Assembly: GCA_000473305.1 (NCBI GenBank)
Contig: CP006772.1
Coordinates: 310,001 to 374,000 of the forward strand
Direction: 5' to 3'
DNA: 64,000 nucleotides
From: Bacteroidales bacterium CF
GTDB lineage: Bacteria; Bacteroidota; Bacteroidia; Bacteroidales; UBA932
Shown here piece after piece: positions 15,398-24,497 of the stretch. Numbering within the stretch: the first letter of the stretch is position 1; each line of letters opens with the position of its first letter. The notes below the pieces were generated by a model. The model saw only the letters and a list, made by a program, of their open reading frames with translations. It ran no database searches and was not told the origin of the DNA. Both the position numbers and the translations under genes were made by a program.

Positions 15398-17851
15398 ATG
15401 AAAAACATCTTATTATCAGCCATTTGCCTTCTTGCGCTTTTGCCGACAAATCTGCATGCTCAAAAGACAGATAGTCAAAAAATTACGCTTACCGGAATAG
15501 TTGTTGACTCTGTATCCGGCAAGAGTATAGAGTATCCGACAGTTGCATTATTTACGGATTCCCTGAAACTAATCAAGGCAGTGGCGGGAGGAGCTGATGG
15601 TAAATTTGCCATTGAGGCTCCGTGTGCAGGTAAGTATGTTTTATCGGCATCAATGATAGGATATACAAATTCAAATGATAAAATATCTCTTGATGGTTCT
15701 GCAAAACGTAAAGATATAGGCACTATATCTATTGCAGAGGGGTTGCAGATTGCAGAGGTTACTGTTGTCGGGGTAACCCCTTTGATAAAAAATGAGCCCG
15801 ATAAATTGACATACAACCTTGAAACAGACCCTCAAACCGCCTCAAGTTCTGTGATTGATATTCTAAGGAAGGTCCCGATGTTGAGTGTTGATGGCGAAGA
15901 TGCTGTCCGGGTTAACGGAGAAACAAATTTTAAAGTCTTAGTAAACGGTAAATCCTCAGGAATGTTGGTTAAAAATTTCAAGCAGGCAATAAAAGCTATG
16001 CCTGCGAGTGCTATAAAATCCATTGAGGTGATAACCAATCCGCCCGCCAAATATGATGCCGAAGGGATAGGGGGGATTATCAATATTATTACAAATAAGA
16101 AAACTACCAACGGATATAGCGGAAGCGTCAATGCGGCTGTGAACACATTAGGCGGTTACAACAGTGGAGGATATATTTCTGCACAGAACGGCAAGCTTAC
16201 TATGACAGCTAATTTGTATAACGGAAAGGAGGTTTCTCAAAAGAGTCTTACTAAATCAGAGTCGGAAAATTTCATGAGTGACAATTATCATTATACATCT
16301 ACTAGCGGGACGTACAAATCAAATAGTGATTTTACAAATCTGAGCCTGGAAGCCAGCTATGAGATTGATTCTCTTAACCTGCTCACGTTGTCTGGATGGG
16401 GATATCTGGGTTCTTCTGCAAGCAAAGGTTCTAATATATATAAAGCATTTAATAAAGAAAGGGTAAAAACCAGGATGTATGAGAACATATCCTCATCCGA
16501 ATATGGTTACGGACAAGGCTCCGGAAGTTTTTCTTACCAACGTAGCTATAAAAAGCCGGAAAAGAATCTTACACTGAGTTACTCAATAGACTTTAGTCCG
16601 ATGCGAATAAATATTGATAATACAATTGATCCGATAATGGATTATACCGGGTTTTCGCAAAGATCTGACAATGATGCAACAGGGACCGAACATACGGCCC
16701 AGATTGATTACTATAATCCTATAAATAAGAAACATAATATTGAGACAGGAGTTAAGTATATTTTAAGACAAAATATCTCAGACACTCATACTCAGCGATA
16801 TGACGAGCAGACAGGGAGTTGGTACGATGACATGACAAGAGTCAATGACCTTGACTACAATCAACACATCGGGAGCCTTTATGGGGGGTATTCTTATAAG
16901 CATAAGTCATACACGGCTAAAGCAGGTTTCCGTATGGAGTACACATATAATGACGGTTTATCCAAAAGCGCTGATGGGAATATACACTTTGATAACAGGC
17001 AGTTTGATGTTGTGCCGTATATAAATTTGTCATATATGCTGAATAAGGGGAGAATTCTCTCTTTTGCCTACACTCAGAGATTAAGCCGACCGGGTATATG
17101 GTATCTGAATCCATATGTTAATGATTCAGACCCGATGGATATATCATATGGAAATCCTAATTTGGAATCAGTTAAAAGAAATTCTTTCAGTTTAGGTTAT
17201 AGGAGATCTTCTCAGAATTGGAATATCGGCCTGGGTCTTGGAGGTGATTTTACAAGAAACAATATTGAGAGTGTAAGTGAAGTAGACGTTAATGGTGTTA
17301 GGAATACGACATATAAAAATATAGGGGTTGGCAGTGTTTACAGGTTTAGTGCCAACTATTCCTATCGTCAAGGGGAAAAACTTAATCTTTATGTAAGCGG
17401 AGCTGTCTCTTATGCAACGGTATCATCGGAGCAGCTAGGCCTGGACAATAGCGGTTTTAATATAAACGGAAGAGTCGGAGGTAGTATAGCTCTGTGGAAA
17501 AAGGGAACATTCAACTTCAATGCTTATCTTTTTGGCGGGAATGTCTCTCTCCAGTATAAACAGCCGTTGTACGGCTCGACTTCGATTGGCATTAGTCAAA
17601 GATTTCTTAAGGACAAGCTGACATTTGCCATATATCTGCAAGAACCTTTCTCTAAAACAAAAGTGTATAAATATGATTTTAATGACACAACATTCAAGAT
17701 GCACTCGGAGAACATCAATTATATAAGGTCTGCAAGTTTCAGTATATACTGGCGGTTTGGAAAATTCAACGCCTATGTCAAAAAAGCCCGAAAGCAGGCT
17801 AATGATGATAAAATGAACGGCAGCGAAAGCGGAGGTGGAATTAAACCTTAG
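15398..17851 (+). CDS. Outer-membrane barrel receptor, TonB-dependent family (CarboxypepD-reg plus OMP_b-brl_3)
   Basis: An 817-residue outer-membrane protein. A signal peptide ends near LHAQ; residues about 28-110 form a carboxypeptidase-regulatory-like beta-sandwich (ITLTGIVVDSVSGKSIEYPTVALF); a plug-like domain follows (about 125-235: LTYNLETDPQTASSSVIDILRKVPMLSVDGEDAVRVNG, VITNPPAKYDAEGIGGIINI); the remainder is a large barrel of alternating aromatic strands ending in SFSIYWRFGKFNAY. The tail is short and polar, as in the OMP_b-brl_3 branch. No SusD partner is adjacent, so a polysaccharide-utilisation role is unlikely. The ligand is unknown. Confidence 0.85.
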   Translation: MKNILLSAICLLALLPTNLHAQKTDSQKITLTGIVVDSVSGKSIEYPTVALFTDSLKLIKAVAGGADGKFAIEAPCAGKYVLSASMIGYTNSNDKISLDGSAKRKDIGTISIAEGLQIAEVTVVGVTPLIKNEPDKLTYNLETDPQTASSSVIDILRKVPMLSVDGEDAVRVNGETNFKVLVNGKSSGMLVKNFKQAIKAMPASAIKSIEVITNPPAKYDAEGIGGIINIITNKKTTNGYSGSVNAAVNTLGGYNSGGYISAQNGKLTMTANLYNGKEVSQKSLTKSESENFMSDNYHYTSTSGTYKSNSDFTNLSLEASYEIDSLNLLTLSGWGYLGSSASKGSNIYKAFNKERVKTRMYENISSSEYGYGQGSGSFSYQRSYKKPEKNLTLSYSIDFSPMRINIDNTIDPIMDYTGFSQRSDNDATGTEHTAQIDYYNPINKKHNIETGVKYILRQNISDTHTQRYDEQTGSWYDDMTRVNDLDYNQHIGSLYGGYSYKHKSYTAKAGFRMEYTYNDGLSKSADGNIHFDNRQFDVVPYINLSYMLNKGRILSFAYTQRLSRPGIWYLNPYVNDSDPMDISYGNPNLESVKRNSFSLGYRRSSQNWNIGLGLGGDFTRNNIESVSEVDVNGVRNTTYKNIGVGSVYRFSANYSYRQGEKLNLYVSGAVSYATVSSEQLGLDNSGFNINGRVGGSIALWKKGTFNFNAYLFGGNVSLQYKQPLYGSTSIGISQRFLKDKLTFAIYLQEPFSKTKVYKYDFNDTTFKMHSENINYIRSASFSIYWRFGKFNAYVKKARKQANDDKMNGSESGGGIKP

Positions 17852-17866
17852 AACACCTTTTCAAAT

Positions 17867-18349
17867 TTACAAACAAAGCTCCAAAACCGGATATACCGGT
17901 TCGCTGAAGTTGTATTTTCTGTAAAGTCTCTCTCCATCTTTGCTTGTATGGAGGGAGATTTTGCTTATTCCCCTGGTGCGGGCCTCTTCAATCAGATGCT
18001 CAAGAATCATTGCGGATATTCCCTTCCGTCTTGCCTGAGGAATGGTGTACATGTTCAGAATGTCACCCTCAAGGTATGAGGATTTGTTGAAATCCCCCGG
18101 TATGGATTTAATCACCATTGCTCCAAAGCTCACTATTGTATTGTCCTGAAGGGCCATCAAAGCAAAACACCGACCTTCAGCCATAGCCTCTTTAAAATAT
18201 GTGTTGAGCTCTGATTTCAGCCTCTCCTTATACTCGGCAGGTCTGTCACCCTGAAGTTCTGTTAAATAGGCCAGCCGGTAAGTTGTGAGTATTTCAACTT
18301 CACTCTCTCCGATTGTCCGGATTTCTATATTTTTTTCGAGATTTTCCAT
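17867..18349 (-). CDS. GNAT family N-acetyltransferase
   Basis: A 160-residue single-domain acetyltransferase. The acetyl-CoA loop is in NMYTIPQARRKGISAMILEHLIEEAR (Q/R-x-x-G type, about 110-130); the strand before it is GDILNMYT, and the end LYRKYNFSEPVYPVLEL is the usual last strand pair. The N-terminus (IEIRTIGESEVEILTTYRLAYLTEL) matches GNATs of the YitH/antibiotic-type group, but the substrate cannot be deduced. It converges on the barrel gene with 15 bases between stops. A weak TATCTTTA box sits at 18366-18373 upstream. Confidence 0.82.
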   Translation of the reverse strand: MENLEKNIEIRTIGESEVEILTTYRLAYLTELQGDRPAEYKERLKSELNTYFKEAMAEGRCFALMALQDNTIVSFGAMVIKSIPGDFNKSSYLEGDILNMYTIPQARRKGISAMILEHLIEEARTRGISKISLHTSKDGERLYRKYNFSEPVYPVLELCL

Positions 18350-18553
18350 TTCTAAGAATTTTTTATAAAGATAGATTTTTTACCGAGAGAGTATCAATTA
18401 CACTCTCTTTATACTTTCTTGAGACTTCAAGAGAGGTGAGGAGGTTTTAGAGTAGTCTTGATTCCGGTTGTGTATGGCAGTTCTATCTATCTGCTGTCAC
18501 TTATCTTAAGAATTATTCAAAAACCCAGAATTTAGCGTAGAAATTAACAATAG

Positions 18554-18601
18554 AAATCCGCCCCGACAATTCTTTCAAAAGAATAGCGTCGGGGCGGATT
18601 T
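18554..18601 (-). terminator. Strong hairpin, probable terminator of the metallophosphoesterase gene
   Basis: AAATCCGCCCCGAC at 18554-18567 pairs perfectly with GTCGGGGCGGATTT at 18588-18601, with an inner smaller stem. It begins 19 bases beyond the stop of the minus-strand gene and is followed by a weak T-rich stretch. The GC-rich stem stands out in an AT-rich spacer. Confidence 0.7.
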
Positions 18602-18619
18602 AATATTAAACAGAGGTGT

Positions 18620-19987
18620 TTACAACTCTACCTCGTCACTATCTACAGCTACATGTTTTCCTCCATGATAGTTGTATAGCCCTACAAGAAGCTTCTGTTT
18701 GTTGGTTTTTGCAGGGGTGATAACCACAAAATCCATCTTCAGGTTGTCCTGATCTATGGCTGCATTCTTGTCACGTGTCTTCTGGTCTTCCCATGTGCCT
18801 GAATTGACATATATGCATTTTTCTCCCTTAGGGTTGGTGTATGATGCAATCAACGGTTCGTGGCTATGCCCGAAGACAACTATGCGGACACTTGAATTCG
18901 GATTCTGGAAGTATTGTCTGTTGGCCTGGCCGTCGAGAAAATTATGGTCAAGACTACCCGGGATTGCTTCATTTATATTTGTCATTACAGGGACGTTATT
19001 GTAAACTTGCCTTGCGTTCCAATTAGCCTGAGTGAATATGTCGTTGTAGAGTTTTATCTGTATGCTTCCGTCTATTGTACTGTTTTGAGGCAGAATGTCT
19101 TTAATAGCGTATGTCTTTGTGAAATTGCCAACTTTTGTGACAATTATCGGGTCATTGAAATTGTCCTTTATGAAGATGACATCTTCAATTACCTTTTTCC
19201 ATGTTTGATAATAGACAAACTTGCTAAATTGCTCAGGATTGCCGGGGTCATTTAGTGTGGTGACCGGTACTTTGGTAGAGGCCTCCTTGGTGGTCGGATC
19301 TGTAAATGAATTGGCTGCTATGCGTGCGAAGAAGTAGCCCGGAGCAAAAATTGCTCCCGGAGCCTCAGTCTCATTGGCTCCTTTGGTAATAGAGCAGAAG
19401 AAATCGTATCTGTGACCATGTTCGATGGCTATTTGTGAATAACCATCCGGATGGTAGGTTCCTACAGGATACTTCTCGCCGGCATCACGGGCCTGGTTTA
19501 CGCCTGGCATTGCTATATCAACATTAGCCGGAGTGAATCCCATGTCGTGATTACCGGGGATATAGGTTACCTTTATCTTTCCATCCTTTATTATACCTTT
19601 AATCACATTAAAAACGCCCTTATTGGCCGTAACGGTCTTCCTTACAAAGTCAGCCTGAGTGCTGCCGCCGTATGTGTCTGTGCGTGAGGGAATATACCAC
19701 TCATCCAGCATATCACCGCCAATGACAAGTTCCTTAACTGTTTCAGAGGAACGAACTTCATTGAGGAATTGCTCTAGTCTTTTTATATGCTTCAAATTTT
19801 CCGAATACGATAAATCGTTGCCTATATGTAAATCACTTATGACAACAATTTTTTCCCGTTCATTGCCAACCTCTTCGGTTACCGTGTCAAAAGGATTCGG
19901 CAATCCATTATTGTCGTCCGATTTGCATGAAGCCAAAGTTATGGCTGATGCAACAAATAATAACATCAAATTCATTTTTTTCATCAT
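18620..19987 (-). CDS. Metallophosphoesterase lipoprotein
   Basis: A 455-residue calcineurin-like phosphoesterase exported as a lipoprotein: signal ending LASC (Cys21) and then KSDDNN, an acidic stretch like Bacteroidetes surface-export signals. The metal-site motifs run in order: D52-x-H54 in VISDLHIG, GGDMLDEW with D92, GNHD at 145-148, a later histidine in IEHGHRYDF, and GHSHEP near 375. All dinuclear-site ligands are present. The substrate may be a phosphodiester, nucleotide or phospholipid. The long insert between GNHD and GHSH is unusual. The start could be the first or second Met (19987 or 19984). Confidence 0.85.
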   Translation of the reverse strand: MMKKMNLMLLFVASAITLASCKSDDNNGLPNPFDTVTEEVGNEREKIVVISDLHIGNDLSYSENLKHIKRLEQFLNEVRSSETVKELVIGGDMLDEWYIPSRTDTYGGSTQADFVRKTVTANKGVFNVIKGIIKDGKIKVTYIPGNHDMGFTPANVDIAMPGVNQARDAGEKYPVGTYHPDGYSQIAIEHGHRYDFFCSITKGANETEAPGAIFAPGYFFARIAANSFTDPTTKEASTKVPVTTLNDPGNPEQFSKFVYYQTWKKVIEDVIFIKDNFNDPIIVTKVGNFTKTYAIKDILPQNSTIDGSIQIKLYNDIFTQANWNARQVYNNVPVMTNINEAIPGSLDHNFLDGQANRQYFQNPNSSVRIVVFGHSHEPLIASYTNPKGEKCIYVNSGTWEDQKTRDKNAAIDQDNLKMDFVVITPAKTNKQKLLVGLYNYHGGKHVAVDSDEVEL

Positions 19988-20111
19988 TTAAAGTGTATGT
20001 GTATGTTCCTCAATATTTAAACAAAATTAGCCCTTTTTTTATGATTCATTGTCTCACATTTACAATATGCCTGTATCAAAACTACAAATTTTGAAGTTTT
20101 ACTTGTCCGTA

Positions 20112-20142
20112 TTGGCTTTTTCCCTTATTCGCAGTAAATTTG
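20112..20142 (+). promoter_or_regulatory. Promoter of the membrane AraC gene
   Basis: TTG (20112-20114), a 20-base spacer and TAAATTTG (20135-20142) lie just before the ATG at 20152. They exclude the in-frame TTG at 20140 as start and leave a leader of only a few bases. Confidence 0.55.
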
Positions 20143-20151
20143 ATTCTTGTT

Positions 20152-21228
20152 ATGCAAAGTCTATATCTGGCCACCACATTAGCTGCTGCGGTTGCATGCC
20201 TGCTTACGTCTCTGCTGGTATTTGCCCGCAGGAAGAGCGGTGAGCGCTCTAGGATAATCCTTGCCTGCATAATCATGTTTTCTGTGGTTAGCTATATAAC
20301 ACGATTTTACTCTCTGAGCAATGGCGTTGAGCCGGGACAAGTTGTTTCGGTTCCTATTTTACTGGTTGCCATATTTATGGTGATTTCGTACATAATGTAT
20401 CCTATTGAAGTCGTATCACCTGGTTATCTCAATTTCAGGCGCATATTGATACTGTATAGTCCCTGGCTCGCACTTGTTGGTATATACCTCATAAGCAGGC
20501 GAATAGGGGTTTGTTATCCGCCATACCTCTCATTGTTTCATATGTTACCAGAGATAACAAAGTTTCATGTTTGGTTCCGCCTGCTGCTTGCCGTGTTGAT
20601 TTTTGCCCCGGTACTGTTTGTATATATTATTCCATACACCAGACGTTACAATAATGCAGACAAAAGGTGGATGTACAAGTACACACTCGTCCTGATGATA
20701 AACACGGTCGCCTATATGTTTCTGCTTGTAAGCGATTTGCTGGCATATAAGATTGCATATTATTACATCAGCGCAGGATGTAGTATTTATATTGCATATA
20801 TGGAGTTATTCGAAAGGCTTATTGAGGTACGAAAGGAACCCGGGATAATGAATCCTGAGGTTTGTATTCAAAAAGTTGATGATTCTGAAGAATCTTTTGC
20901 AAAAAAGAATCAACTGGGCGAAAGGATTATTCTGTACATGAACCGGACACAAGACTACAGAGATCCGGACATATCTTTGAATAAACTGGCTTCATCGCTC
21001 TGCACGAACCGTACAACACTCTCAAAGGCCTTACACAATCTGGGGTACACGAATTTCAACGTCTACATAAACACTTTACGCATAGAAGATTTTATCCGTC
21101 GAATAAGGAGCAAGGAGTCAGACAATTATCAGGATGCTTTTTATAATGCCGGATTCCGTTCCCGGTCCACGGCACTTCGTAACTTTAAACAGTATACGGG
21201 TAAGACTCCTTCCGAATATTTTGAATAA
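20152..21228 (+). CDS. Membrane-bound AraC-family transcriptional regulator
   Basis: A 358-residue regulator with six or seven hydrophobic helices in residues 5-225 and a cytoplasmic AraC/XylS DNA-binding domain at the C-terminus (about 262-358). The two helix-turn-helix units read DISLNKLASSLCTNRTTLSKALHNLGYTNFNVYINTLRIEDF and YQDAFYNAGFRSRSTALRNFKQYTGKTPSEYF. The second carries the family signature. This build (multi-pass sensor plus AraC output) is common in Bacteroidetes and senses an unknown signal at the inner membrane. The adjacent genes are a divergent metallophosphoesterase and a convergent lipoprotein, either of which may be regulated. Confidence 0.86.
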   Translation: MQSLYLATTLAAAVACLLTSLLVFARRKSGERSRIILACIIMFSVVSYITRFYSLSNGVEPGQVVSVPILLVAIFMVISYIMYPIEVVSPGYLNFRRILILYSPWLALVGIYLISRRIGVCYPPYLSLFHMLPEITKFHVWFRLLLAVLIFAPVLFVYIIPYTRRYNNADKRWMYKYTLVLMINTVAYMFLLVSDLLAYKIAYYYISAGCSIYIAYMELFERLIEVRKEPGIMNPEVCIQKVDDSEESFAKKNQLGERIILYMNRTQDYRDPDISLNKLASSLCTNRTTLSKALHNLGYTNFNVYINTLRIEDFIRRIRSKESDNYQDAFYNAGFRSRSTALRNFKQYTGKTPSEYFE

Positions 21229-21243
21229 TTGATAAGCACTCAG

Positions 21244-21933
21244 CTAAGAACCGCTTGCTACTCTTGCTGAAATAAAGCCGGGCTCTACAGCACGGAAACA
21301 TTTTTTATCATATAACCAGTTGCTTACATCCAAGGCATTCCCTTTCGAATCTTTTGTACATAAAACAATATACATAATGAAAACATTACTTGTTATAGGG
21401 TATTGGCCAAGTATTATTGCATTGCACTCTTTTGCGAACTTTTCAAGAAGAAATAACTCACTGTAACCGTTGAAATGGACATAAACCAGGTTTGTCAGGG
21501 GGAATTCCCATCCGTTATCAGAGTAATAAGGTGAAGCATAAATCACCTCAGGAATCAAAAGTGCCGTCTTGTGATTTATATTTACATCTGCCCATTCACA
21601 ATCAGAGAAAATCTTTGAGGCACCTTCGTTAAAATTCATCGGGCTGATAGTATACGGATGCATATTGGAAGAGTCTAAAACAACCCCTCTTTTTTTGAGA
21701 GATGATATCAGAGATTGCTTGTCAGAGACACGAAAGATAATAAACGACCTGGTTTCTACCTGTTTTAAAAATATTTTTTTTCCTTGATACCAGTAATAAT
21801 CGGTTGACCCTATAGTTTTAGTGATGCTATTGTCGTCACCATCATTGTTGGTCAGGATAATCTCCTTGTTGCACGATACGCTGAGTGTTGTTAGCATAAA
21901 CAGAACAGCGAATAATTTCAAGATTCTTTTCAT
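21244..21933 (-). CDS. Hypothetical lipoprotein
   Basis: A 229-residue protein with a lipoprotein signal (MKRILKLFAVLFMLTTLSVSC, Cys21). The mature part has no family I recognise. It contains a short KKIFLKQVETRSFIIFRVSDKQSL segment, IIAPE-like strands and an even mix of beta-forming residues. ATG 21933 is chosen over an upstream Met because it puts the basic residues right before the hydrophobic signal. It converges on the AraC gene with 15 bases between stops. Base composition is AT-rich compared with the core genes of the window, like the next gene, which suggests acquired DNA. Confidence 0.65.
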   Translation of the reverse strand: MKRILKLFAVLFMLTTLSVSCNKEIILTNNDGDDNSITKTIGSTDYYWYQGKKIFLKQVETRSFIIFRVSDKQSLISSLKKRGVVLDSSNMHPYTISPMNFNEGASKIFSDCEWADVNINHKTALLIPEVIYASPYYSDNGWEFPLTNLVYVHFNGYSELFLLEKFAKECNAIILGQYPITSNVFIMYIVLCTKDSKGNALDVSNWLYDKKCFRAVEPGFISARVASGS

Positions 21934-22169
21934 GTCTAAATTCTTTAAATTCAAGGATTAATGGATATAAATTTAAATATTGAATAATAAAATAGCAAAC
22001 AAATTTTAAAATATTTTTGGTCTCAATAGCTGAAACCGGCTATAGCATTATGATAAACGCAACCATCAATGACGTCTCCCGCCTTCAACACATATAAAAT
22101 TTATTCTATCAATGCAACGATTTGACTATGAGAAGCATCTTATAATAAATTTAAAATAAAACTGACGAC

Positions 22170-22682
22170 ATGAGAGTAAAATATTTGCTTTTAGGAATAA
22201 TGGCACTAGGGCTGTTATCATGTGAAAAATTCGACGAAGATGATTTTGATACTGATATACCTCCGTTTGTGGTGAGTCTTAATGTTGTTGATGCGAAAGG
22301 TGTTGATATTCTCAATCCTGAAAACAGCAATTCAATTACATTAAGTGGAATCAGAGCTTTGTATAATGGTGTTGAATATGAGTGCAATAAAGACACGTTG
22401 TCGGTTAGGACAAAAATTTGTAGTTCACAATTTTATGGTTTGAGAGCGATTAAGAACAATAAAAATGGCTCATATTATTTGCTATTTGGAGAGTTAGACG
22501 GAATAGGAAGCTACTCAAATGAGGAGGTGACAATTTCCTGGGGAGACGGAACCTATGACAAAATAAAATTCAACAGAAAGTTAAAGTGGAATTCTAGAAA
22601 AGGTTATCATAATATCCAGCAAGAGTGGTTTCTGAATGGGACTAAAGTACCGACGAATAATTATATGAAAGTTGTTAAGTAA
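22170..22682 (+). CDS. Hypothetical lipoprotein
   Basis: A 170-residue lipoprotein: MRVKYLLLGIMALGLLSC with Cys18, then EKFDEDDFDTD, a strongly acidic start typical of surface-exposed lipoproteins in this phylum. The mature part is a small beta-rich domain (VVSLNVVDAKGVDILNP, ISWGDGTYDKIKFNRKLKW) that resembles many short single-domain Bacteroides lipoproteins of unknown role. The neighbours are an unrelated lipoprotein on the other strand and a long spacer. No function can be given. Confidence 0.7.
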   Translation: MRVKYLLLGIMALGLLSCEKFDEDDFDTDIPPFVVSLNVVDAKGVDILNPENSNSITLSGIRALYNGVEYECNKDTLSVRTKICSSQFYGLRAIKNNKNGSYYLLFGELDGIGSYSNEEVTISWGDGTYDKIKFNRKLKWNSRKGYHNIQQEWFLNGTKVPTNNYMKVVK

Positions 22683-22979
22683 TCAGCGACAAACTAGTTA
22701 CATTATTCAAACCACACATCCGATAATTAAGGTCTTGGTTAATTTAACCCAGAAAGGGAGTTGTGCGTGTTATAACTTTTTCGCCAACTCATTGTAAAAT
22801 TTGATTATTTCCGGACAAACGGGCGACAATTCCCATAAGCTCTATTTGTGATATCACTAAAATCGTTAAATGAGAATTGGTTTTACCCATAGTTAATATA
22901 TTGCACAAAATGAGAAAGATATGAAAAATATCTGCTCTTCAGTCTTAGAAAAGTGGAAGATAATTATGCAAACTTAATG

Positions 22980-23081
22980 TGCGTACTATAGCAAAAATGA
23001 AGTAATTTATATGTGCGTACTATTGTAAATATGGATACATTAATACTTGCGTACTATAAAAATCTTGTTATCTTTGTGCTG
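22980..23081 (+). repeat. Three TGCGTACTAT repeats at exact 34-bp intervals
   Basis: TGCGTACTAT occurs at 22980, 23014 and 23048. Units 1 and 2 also share a following AAA-ATG pattern; the rest has diverged. The third copy overlaps the -33 TTG of the ATPase promoter. The rest of the 417-base spacer (22683-22979) is AT-rich, with no open frame or homology I can name. Confidence 0.8.
23046..23076 (+). promoter_or_regulatory. Promoter of the DUF4143 ATPase gene
   Basis: CTTG (23046-23049), a 19-base spacer and TATCTTTG (23069-23076) fit the Bacteroidetes promoter. The -33 part lies in the third of the 34-bp-spaced repeats, so a protein bound to the repeats would compete with polymerase. Confidence 0.6.
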
Positions 23082-23099
23082 TCTTAAATAGTTTATATT

Positions 23100-24458
23100 A
23101 TGGTTTTTAAACGTAAGATATATTATAAGATTCTAGATTGGAAAGAGAGATCTAAAGGTCATAAGGCTCTCTTGATAGAAGGTGCGAGACGTATTGGTAA
23201 GTCAACTATTGTGGAAGAGTTTGCCAAGAATGAGTACAAGAGTTATATCCTGATTGATTTTAATAAGGCCGGTCAGACCGTCAAGTCAGCTTTTGAGAAT
23301 TACATGGATGATCTCGATACTTTATTTATGCTGCTTTCAGCAGAGTATAATATGAAGTTGCACAATAGGGAGTCTGTACTCATTCTTGATGAAATCCAGT
23401 CATTCCCAATAGCGCGTCAGGCGGTGAAATATCTCGTGGCCGATGGAAGATATGATTATATTGAGACAGGTTCGCTTATTTCTATCAAAGAGAATATAAA
23501 GGATATTTCAATTCCATCAGAGGAGAGGAGCATAAAAATGTATCCAATGGATTTTGAGGAGTTTGCTTGGGCGATGGGCGAAACACAAATGATTGAGTAT
23601 GTCAAGAGTTGTTTTGCAGGAAAGAAACCCTTGGAACAGGGCCTCCATGCAAAAGCCATGTTGCTTTTTCGTCAATATATGATTGTTGGAGGTATGCCTA
23701 AACCATTAGCAATTTATATCGAGAGTGAAAGAGATTTCCGTAAGGTAGATGAAGAGAAACGTGATATTCTTGCTCTTTATCGAAATGATATCAGAAAGAT
23801 TAAAGCCAAGTATAAAACTAAAGTTTTGGCTATCTATGACCAAATTCCGGGTTTCTTGTCTAAATCTGAGAAACGTGTTGTTATGAGTAAGATAGAGAAA
23901 GGAGCTACCTTTCCTAAATATCACGATACATTCTTCTGGCTATCCGATTCAATGATAGTAAACGAATGCTTCAACTGTTCGGATCCAAATGTCGGTCTTT
24001 CTCTAAACGAAGATAGAACCTATATAAAATGCTATATGAATGACACCGGCTTGCTTATAAGTCACACCTTTGATGAGAATGAAATTTCTGATAGTAAGTT
24101 GTATAAAGATTTGTTGAGCAGTAAATTGTCTGTAAATGAGGGGATGTTTTATGAGAATATAGTGGCTCAAATGTTAACTGCAGCTGGTCATAAGCTATAC
24201 TTTTACAATCATTATAACCAAGATAAAAAGCGTAACGACGTAGAGATAGATTTCATTCTCAGCAATGACAGTAAGCTTAAATATAAAATTTACCCAATAG
24301 AGGTAAAATCGACAGAAAAATACACAACCACTTCGCTTAAAACATTTAAGGGAAAATTCACTAAAAGAATAGGTGGTTCCTATGTTATTCACCCTAAAAA
24401 TCTTAAGGTAGAAGATGATGTAACATACATACCGGCATATATGACATTCTGCTTGTAA
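23100..24458 (+). CDS. AAA ATPase with C-terminal DUF4143 nuclease-like domain
   Basis: A 452-residue protein of the AAA_14/DUF4143 group. Walker A is GARRIGKST (about 28-36), Walker B is VLILDEIQ (about 98-105), and a sensor-like ETGS follows. The C-terminal domain (about 330-440) contains NEGMFYENIVAQML and NDVEIDFIL...YPIEVKS, a pattern of the PD-(D/E)XK-like fold (E, D, E-x-K). The group is widespread in accessory regions of Bacteroidetes and archaea; its biological role is not settled. The gene is complete, stands alone behind a periodic repeat array, and is AT-richer than its surroundings, suggesting acquisition. Confidence 0.88.
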   Translation: MVFKRKIYYKILDWKERSKGHKALLIEGARRIGKSTIVEEFAKNEYKSYILIDFNKAGQTVKSAFENYMDDLDTLFMLLSAEYNMKLHNRESVLILDEIQSFPIARQAVKYLVADGRYDYIETGSLISIKENIKDISIPSEERSIKMYPMDFEEFAWAMGETQMIEYVKSCFAGKKPLEQGLHAKAMLLFRQYMIVGGMPKPLAIYIESERDFRKVDEEKRDILALYRNDIRKIKAKYKTKVLAIYDQIPGFLSKSEKRVVMSKIEKGATFPKYHDTFFWLSDSMIVNECFNCSDPNVGLSLNEDRTYIKCYMNDTGLLISHTFDENEISDSKLYKDLLSSKLSVNEGMFYENIVAQMLTAAGHKLYFYNHYNQDKKRNDVEIDFILSNDSKLKYKIYPIEVKSTEKYTTTSLKTFKGKFTKRIGGSYVIHPKNLKVEDDVTYIPAYMTFCL

Positions 24459-24497
24459 CGATAGAACAATAAAAAACTGCCTGTTGTATATGCAATC

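Noticed and set aside
15398-17851. A SusC of a polysaccharide-utilisation locus
   Set aside because: No SusD follows and the barrel is of the OMP_b-brl_3 branch; neighbours are unrelated to glycan use.
18386-18408. Hairpin AGAGAGT/ACTCTCT as a terminator
   Set aside because: It lies upstream of the acetyltransferase gene on the other strand and has only a weak T-run; no gene ends there.
22980-23081. A small CRISPR array
   Set aside because: The repeated part is only 10 bases, the spacing is shorter than a repeat-spacer unit, and no cas gene is present.
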